This document shows positions 26,901-35,900 of a stretch of DNA of 62,000 bases, one piece after another. The DNA is from Apostichopus japonicus (taxonomy: Eukaryota; Echinodermata; Holothuroidea; Aspidochirotida; Stichopodidae): NCBI RefSeq assembly GCF_037975245.1, contig NC_092574.1, forward strand, positions 13,668,713 to 13,730,712. The letters are read 5' to 3'. How positions within the stretch are numbered: the first letter of the stretch is position 1; each line of letters begins with the position of its first letter. A model generated the notes under the pieces. It worked only from the letters and a program-made list of their open reading frames with translations. It had not been told where the DNA came from and did no database searches. Position numbers and translations under genes: made by a program.

Positions 26901-29900
26901 ATGGATTTGTAAGCCCCTCGTCCATATCAATGGATTTGTAAGCCCTTCATCCGTAGCAACGGATTTGTAAGTCCCTCGTCCATATCTTTTCAGCTACAAG
27001 CCGATCGTGGATCACATCGACCAGCAGTTTGAGAACTACTTACAAGAGGAGCTGAAGATCAAACGGTCAATACAGACCTATCATGACACCCGCATACACA
27101 CCTGTCTTTACTTTGTAGCACCAACCGGGCACTCGCTGAAATCCCTAGATCTCGTCACCATGAAGAAACTGGACAGTAAAGTGAACATCGTCCCGGTGAT
27201 CGCTAAAGCCGACACCATCTCCAAGAGCGAGCTGCATAAATTCAAAATTAAGGTAAAAATTATAAGCATGAGCTTCTTCTTCTGTTTTCCTTTCTTCTTT
27301 TTGATTTCTTCCGTAAGGAAGAGACAATGTGGTAATGAAGGGTATTCTGTGTACATGATAATCCCAGTAAGGAGGACAGTGTTTATCTACTTCAGATGCC
27401 TGGAAAAGTCGGTAGAAACTTTGAACAACAGAATTACCGAACTGTTTGATCGTATTTACTAAGTTTTTTGCTAAAGCTGGTGATAGTCTTGTTTACTTCC
27501 ATAGCTTTGCCTTTATGTTGAAATGGTCAATTAAATATAATGAATTGATCTTATAAGAAATGTTTCTAATGAAAAAGGTTTTAAATAGATCTCTCTCGAG
27601 TTTGGAACCAATATTACTGACTCTCCCCCGGGTCGTTTCCGAAACGAAGTTACTGCCAAATCAGGCAGAGAGAATGAACCAGTAAATGCAAATCGGGAGT
27701 TCATGAATTATTTATGAGGCAAAATGTACAAAACATACACTATTTTGACATATTTCTACATGAGGCATGTGAATGGATTAATCATGCAGCATGTATGAAT
27801 TTGATCCTCTTTCATAACACGTTTTCAGATTATGAGTGAATTGGTGGCTAACGGTGTCCAGATTTACCAGTTTCCAACAGACGACGAAACTGTCTCAGAC
27901 CTCAACTCAACCATGAATGTGAGTAACACAACGAGTGTATACATGTATACATAGGCCCATATAGTATAGGACAGGAATAGGCGAGTAACACAAAGAGTGT
28001 ATACATATACATAGCCCCATATAGTATAGGACAGGAATAGGCTTGAAAGACTAATAGGCAGAGATGTTCTATTGGTATTCCACCAATCTCAGGATGATCA
28101 CCTCTCGAATTTACAAGTACGACAATAGGCTGTATCCAAGAATTCGGAGTTGGCGCAAAACCTGCATGTTACAGCATTTTCTTCAGCTCTAGTTTTCCTA
28201 GAACTGAAGTGCAGTGAAATGGAAAACCTACATTGGCTGAAAGGAAGTTTTTCTGAAAATTTTTCACTGATTTGACAAAAATTTTGTTTTTTAATTGGAA
28301 GACAAAATATGTTTTCGTACAATGTTTGTCTCTCACTGTGATTGTTGAAATCAGAGTCCATCTCTTATTCCTGCCTAAACACTGAATTCCCCTCCCAACC
28401 CCCTCCCTGACCCCTTTTTCCAACTCCAGTTTTCACTTCCTCCACTTTCTTCCAAATCTACCGTTCCTAAGGGCTGCACTGTTTGTGATTCTGTTAGTGC
28501 AAAATTTTACCACTTTTGATGCCATGGTGCCAATGAAATGGCATTGTCATAAAGGCTTTGTATAACATAGCAAGAAGATCGTTCGGGCTCTGGGTCAGTC
28601 CAACACATTTGCTATCTTAGCTGTTGGTTATGTCAGACAGTGTCAATATGATGCAATTGTTTGAATCAATTCTATTTATTTTATGCTTCCTTTCAATTTT
28701 TGTTTTGTTTATTGCTCATGTCTGTCATATCTTTCATGTCACATTTGTCCATATGACGAAAGTAAGTCGTGGAGCTTTTAATAGATGTGGCTGTTATCCC
28801 TCTAGTAGGACTCAGTCGACATTCTCCTCGTGTAGAATGACAGTGAAGAGGACTGTAGATATCTGGTTGCTTTCTATACATCCTAATCACAAGGTGTTGT
28901 CTTGAAAGGTTTCCCCTTAAAGTGATAAAATAGCCATCAACCCAGTTTCACTCGTAACTCCTTATTCCATAGCAAAATGTCTCTCGGTTTTACAGGAATG
29001 TAATATTGTAATGTAGATGACAGAATAGGCAATGAACAAGTCTTTAAACCCAAAACTGAGACAGAAGAGTTTCTTCATTTTAGTAAATTTGCTTTTGGGA
29101 GGTATATATATTGCTGACATTTTGATATCACTGAGAGTCAGGTTCCTTGCAAAAAAGGAACTCATGCTCCATAATTCAGGCTATTTAACGGCTAAATGCA
29201 AGTGGATTTTGCAGTTTTTGTAGAGTTAATCAAGCTCTCCTTTTTTCTTTAAGCTCTAATTTTTTAGCTATGCTCCCTAAAAAAACCAAAAATGATTTAC
29301 TGCCTTGCCAAAACCCAAACAGACAGAAGAGCAAATATATAAGGTGTTGTTGGTCTTGATTTAACAAGAGATGTTTGTGTACATCGCAGAGAAAAACGAA
29401 TGTGAATTTCACAACCATGTCGTTTTGGTAGCGCTTGTGGAAAGCGTGTATTCTTAAAGACGAAACAAAGCGTAAATTTCTTTAATGCCGTCTGTCTTCT
29501 TGCAACCTCTTCTTATGATTTCATCTTGTCTTCAATAGGGCCATCTTCCATTTGCTGTTGTGGGAAGCACAGAAGAGGTGAAAATGGGTAACAAGATGGT
29601 GAGAGCAAGGCAGTACCCATGGGGAGTAGTACAAGGTAAGGTGCTGGTAGTAGATGCTTTATTCCAAAGGTTTGTTATTTATAAAGTAACAAGATGGTGA
29701 GAGCGAGGCAGTACCCGTGTGGAGTAGTACAAGGTAAGGTGCTGATAGTAGATGCTTTATTCCAAAGGTTTGTTATTTATAAAGTAACAAGATGGTGAGA
29801 GCGAGGCAGTACCCGTGTGGAGTAGTACAAGGTAAGGTGCTGGTAGTAGATGCTTTATTCCAAAGGTTTGTTATTTATAAAGTAACAAGATGGTGAGAGC

Positions 29901-32900
29901 GAGGCAGTACCCGTGGGGAGTAGTACAAGGTAAGGTGCTGGTAGTAGATGCTTTATTGCAAAGGTTTGTTATTTATAAAGTGCATATGTGGGACTGACTC
30001 TTAACGTATTCGAGTATGTTTGGGATTACCCAGCAGCTGCTAAATCTTCTCCCGAAGCATTCATCACTAGCAAGGGTGTTCTTGCAATCTTCTTAGCTTG
30101 GGAGGTCAAGGTGGGAAGGGGGGGAAAGGTGCAAAGATGATACCGATTGTCCCAGTGGCATAGCAAAGAGCAACCTGGCCCCCGTGCAGCAAGAGAAATG
30201 AGCCCCAAAAGAGGAATCCACATTCAATAGAAATTATTATATTTGGCATCTCTAGATGCCTAAAGGTGGGTGGCACTCTCAGGCTTTCTCTGTTGAGGAC
30301 AGGGTTCCATTTGAATCACCAATTTGGTGGGTATCGGGAGAGAACTTTAACATTTGTACTGATCAGTATTTAAGACATGAGAAAATGAATAAAAATCATC
30401 TGATTTTAAGACTTCAGTCGATTGGTGGTCATATTACTTGATCCTTGACACATGAACCCCCCTCCCCCCCATGTTTTGGGCACAGGCTCTGGGAGTTTAC
30501 ACTGGCCTAGCTATGTCAATGAATAGTCATAAGCTAAGTAGATAGGTGTGCATTGGTATGGGAGACAGGTAAGCATCTTTATTAATTAAATAACCCAACC
30601 AGTAAGTTTATCAGATAAATGTTAGGAAGTGCTCATACTGTCAGTACCGGTGCTTTAAAGCATGATGTCAACTGACAGAGGGGTATCAGGATTAGAAAAT
30701 AATATCACCTGGTTAGACTAATTTATTATTTATTGAATATTCAATCATTTACAGTTTTATTATGAGGAGTTCTTCGGTACGTATTCTTAAAATTGTTGGA
30801 ACTCCAAAAGCTGCCATAAGTGATAGGACCGACCTCTAACATATACATAGTAGTAAAACATTTCCATATTTATTTGCTTGAGATCGTTACCAAGGATTTG
30901 TGATTCCTATTTTGATAGCTGTCTCGTTGTTTTCCTCTGAACAGTAAACAAATATAATGGACGGCAGAAACCGGTTTGATATCTCGAAACTTTCCCCGAT
31001 AAACATGGCCTCCTCATTCGTTCCAGTCATCCTTGGAATATCAAAAACATCTCTCAAAGCTAATCATGTTCTTCTCTTCGATGGTTTGGGAAGTCATTCA
31101 ACAGAAAGCGGAGGGGGGTGGCCTCGAGGGAGAGAGGGGCAGGAAAAAGGGAACCCATTGCGAAACTGTTTCGGGAGCAATAGCTACAAAAGAGAACGAT
31201 CTCAAAATGAAATGAGTGAAACGCCATGTCAGACATGGCAGCTACAAGCGTCACTTTATGCCAGTGGGTCTGATCAGCAACCTGGTCATTCCATTACTAC
31301 GGTCATTCTCGCAGCTGATTTCACAGCATGTTTTCCCTTAGAAATTACAACCCGCCTACAATACTGTTTTGGAAAAATTGTCTCAAGCGGTTAATGACAC
31401 CCCAATTCACAAGAAAACATGCAGGATGGGTAGTGTAAATGGACAATAATCTCGGAGGGTTTTCGACTCATGGAGCCAAAAAAGAAAGAAACATGTTTTG
31501 GCTAAATGGTTTATAGAAATGTGTGAAAGTGGTTTCCCAAGGGATCTAAAGACCTGATGCCTGATCATTAGCATGAAATTTCAAGTTTTATATCCTGTTG
31601 TTACCATGGTTTCGGGAAAAATGTATAATGGATGTTATGGTGCTGTGAATGTTAACTCAGTCGTGACTAGTTGCTCTCAGATATTCCTTTCAAATATGAG
31701 TTTCATGTCACAGAATCTTGATGCCCAGCTACCTCTGCAGACAGTCCTAAAATGCCAAGTTACCGTAAAAGGGATAGTCTTCCAGACCTAAGTAATAAGG
31801 TAGATTATGTTTAAGACTGGGCAGCTAAATAATTAGAGAAAGAGGATATATTTGCATATACAGAAACTTTCAGATCAGCAAACAATTCAATAGTTTGAGC
31901 TTTTTTTCTTCACAAAAGTCTGCAAAGCTTTTCTGAATGAAATTTGCAGTTCAAGATTGTGTTAAGATATATCATAAAGTTCGAAGTTCACCAGTAGGAT
32001 TTGTATTTTCGGAAGCAGAAAAAGTTGAACATGTTATTAATCAGATTTGTGTAATTATGAAGAGGTAATGTTTTACACAGATAGCAAGAGATACAGAAAG
32101 GGGAGGGGGTAGGAAGTAGTGTTAAAGTTTCAAAAGTTTTGAAATGTCGATATGTTTATGGTCACTCTCTGCCGTTTATTCCCTTTTTTATCAGTGGAAA
32201 ACGAGAATCATTGCGATTTTGTGAAATTACGGGAGATGTTGGTGAGGACCAACATGGAGGACTTGATTGAGCAGACTCACACCCGCCATTATGAACTCTA
32301 CAGACGCTGCAAGCTGGAGGAGATGGGCTTCGTGGATAATTCTCCCGACAACAAACCACTGAGGTGAGTGGAACAAAGCCACAGGGGGGGGGGGTGGGTG
32401 GATGGGGGGTAGTTACAGACAGATCTCTCGGCCTACCTTACCTTGGAGTGAATGGTGAATGACATCAAAAAAGATTGAGTGTTACAGATTCTAGTCTGTT
32501 AAAGTTATGAGACACGCAAGCTGGAATTTCTTATGAGTGTCTTTTCAATGATGTAACATCGCATGCTGTAACATCACTTCAGTGTTACGTTCCATGTAAG
32601 TGTTTCAACATGTCATATTATATCAGTCTTCAAACGTGGCATGTTTTATTACTCTGCAAACTTGGTATGTGATATAAATGTTTAAAGTTGGCATGTCACT
32701 TCACTGTTTCAACATGGCATGGAATGTCCGAACATGTCATGTTATGTCCATGTTCAACATGGTATGTTATGTCCATGTTCAAACATGGCATGTCTTGCCA
32801 ATGTTCAAACACGACATGTTATGTCCATATTCAAACATGTCATGTTTGAACAGTGTCCAAACATGGCATGTTATGTCAATGTTACAGTATTGCATTCCAT

Positions 32901-35900
32901 GTAAAGGTCTAACATGCCATGTTATATCAGTCTTCGGACGTGGCATGTTATGTCAGTCTGCAAAATTGTTATTTCATACCAATGTTTATAGTTGGCATGT
33001 TATGACCATGTCCAAACATGGCATGTTCTGTCCATGTTCAAACATGGCATGTTATGACCATATCTAAACATGGCATGTCTTGCCAACGTTCAAACACGAC
33101 ATGTGAACAATCGAGCAGGCGATGTCTGTCAGCAGACGAAAGGTAGATAATCGGAAAACTAGATGTACTAACCATGTAAAATGGTTAAAAGAGTAAAAAT
33201 TACAATTTTGCACTTAAATCACAAGTTTACAGCTCATTTACAATTTTTACATCAAAATGAAGAGAAAGAAACAGAAAACGGGTAAAATGTCCTCATTTAG
33301 TCAAATCCTGAAATTTGTGTTTTGTTGCTTGAAATATCAGCGAATAAACAAAATGGACAAATTATGTAGACTCACCTACTTTCAAACCATCGTCACGAAC
33401 GGAAATAGAAGGTGTAATGTAGGTGAAGCATCTTCTATACATCATAATGGTTTCAAAGCTGTTATATTGGTTAATATCCCATGTTAAACTTGGACAAACT
33501 GTAAACAAATAAAATGTCTGCCTCGTTAAAGCAAACACGCCTGATCTAATCTTGAGAGTGTTGTTTATTAATCCGAAAGTATCTGCAGAATAAATATAGT
33601 TTTATAACGAGATAATGATTGATTGCACGGCCAAATTGTTTCCCCTCTGAAGTATTGTGAGAGTTTGCTCAAGAATCTAATAATGTGTGATATTCGCCAA
33701 TTTTTACAGCTGGTGCATTCTATTTACAATTTGTCACATATTTGCCCCAGATGAATTCGAAGCGAAAGAATTGCATGTGATTTCAGCTTGAAAAATTCAG
33801 ATGTAGAGCAAGTGACACGTTTTCGTTCTACCGTTTTGAAAATTCTAGACATGTAGGCTAGATCCTTGAGACTACTAAACTTAGATACAAATATACACAA
33901 GTTTTCCTGTAAGGATGTCTTTATGATAAAGTTGTAAAATATCACCGTGGCGACACTACATATCGGACAGATTTGGCATTGGCCATGTTGAGTTCACCTG
34001 GCCTCCTGGCTACTTTCCACGCCTTCTCCTATATACTTATGTTAATATTATTAACAAGGTTTCCTCTTGATAAATTTGAATAGGAAACAATTTTGACAAT
34101 GAAGAAAATAACATTGAAGATGATCAAAAGTTATCGTCATTTTTAACTTCTAGAGATTTTTTTTATATAAAAGTGGTAAATGTTAAGGTGCCATCAAATT
34201 GTTAAGATCTTTTTGTAAAGTTGGTAGCAATTTTCAACAGAATGATTAATTGTTTAGTTAATATGTTAGCATATGTAATAAGTCATCACTTTAACAGTTT
34301 TTGCAGCAAAATAAAAAATTGATCACTGAATTAATCTTGCCCAGTTCAACATTTTGTGACAAAATGAGAAATTACACTTGCATCATAATGTCAGCAAATC
34401 AACATTTTGCAGTAAAATGATAAATTAACGCATAATTGCAGAGAAAGATCTTAACATTTTGATGGCACCTTAGCGTTGCGTTATAATTTTTTAAGTTGTT
34501 TGTGACCCTCTTCTAACACCTGTGTAAATGTTCTTTACAGTTAAATCAATAACCTTTTTCATTGTTCAAATTTTCTTCACCCTGGTATTAATGACTACTT
34601 TGATAAATTCTAAAGTAATCTTAGCTATCTTGAGTTCCTGTCTATTTATCTCCCTCCTCCCATTCCCACCTCCTCCCCCCCCCCCCTTTGATTATGTGTG
34701 CTGTTACAGTTTAAATACAAAAGGGATGGAGGGGGTTGGGGGAGGAAGGATGTCCAAATAATATATATTAGATCTTTAATTCTACACTTTTTGTACATCA
34801 TTCTCTTTCTCCTTTTAACTTTTCTTCCTACTTCCATAATGGTTTCTCTCCGAAAAGTACACCCAATTTTTTTTTTCATCTCTCTCCGTCTAGCCTTCAA
34901 GAGACCTATGCTGTCAAGAGGCAGGAACACCAGTCATCTCTCCAGAAGAAAGAAGATGAGATGAGACAATTGTTTGTCCTCAAAGTCAAGGACAAAGAGG
35001 GACAACTCAAAACTATGGAGAAGGATGTAAGTTTATCTTGTCCTCTTCGGAAGCACATATGCATTAAATTCCTTCAGTTTGGATCGATTATCGTGACCTC
35101 GGGCGTTGTCCCAATATCAAAATTCAAAGTTTTTTCAAACCCACGAGTAATAAAGAATTAGTTTTAATTTATTAATAATCGAGATTAATAGTAAGTTTCA
35201 TTTGGTATTGGCACAGATCTGTCTTCAGCATGAACTAAAAAAAAAGACTAAAATATGTATAACCAACCCAAAATTGTAGATATTTACCGGCATAATGAAG
35301 TTAATCATGTTTTGTTTTCATCTCTCCTTTTGAGAAATCGTTCCCGTCGTGGACTTTCTACATTTTGGGACACTTCAAAAGAGCAGCTCCGTTCTTGAAA
35401 AAAGCACCAATGGAATTTGATTCACAACTTAACAATATTTTTTGTACAAGAAAAGAGAGGATTAGGTTGCCCTTCGTTCTTGTCCTAACTTACCACAGTG
35501 GCTATTCTAAGACTGTGTGTGATAATGTTTAATCAATGCCATACTTCATGCAAAATAACCAAAATGACCATGAAAAGCTGCATTTTGCATCGAACTGATA
35601 TCTTACCGTTGTTGAGTAAGGATAAGATATCTGAAACTCCCTGTTACTTTGAGGCCTCAATATAGTTATTATAAACCAGTAGGATGAAATTAGGCGTTAA
35701 CATCCAAAGGGGTTCGGAAGTTAAAGCTAAACCTTGATACTTTAGTTTTGTTGGACACAGTATTGTGCATATTGTACTTTATAGCCACGCATAAATCCAC
35801 CTGGATCCTGGTTTTAGTGAGACTGGGGGGAGGAGGGGGAGGTTGGGAGGAGGAGGTTGGGAGGGCGGGACCCAAATGTGTGTGAGTATGACAATAGATT

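Larger units (their letters stand above)
32364..34893 (+). other. Septin intron 8
   Basis: 2.5 kb with the ACATGGCATGT-type repeat array (32575-33105) and a MITE (34186-34470). AT-rich otherwise. Confidence 0.7.

Noticed and set aside
27253-27462. ORF continuing septin exon 5 past its donor
   Set aside because: The sequence loses septin similarity at the GT and resumes it at 27829.
30957-31394. 145-codon ORF in septin intron 7
   Set aside because: Biased, no recognisable domain, no splice sites in frame with neighbours.
32678-33067. 129-codon Cys/Met/His-rich ORF
   Set aside because: Translation of the ACATGGCATGT array.
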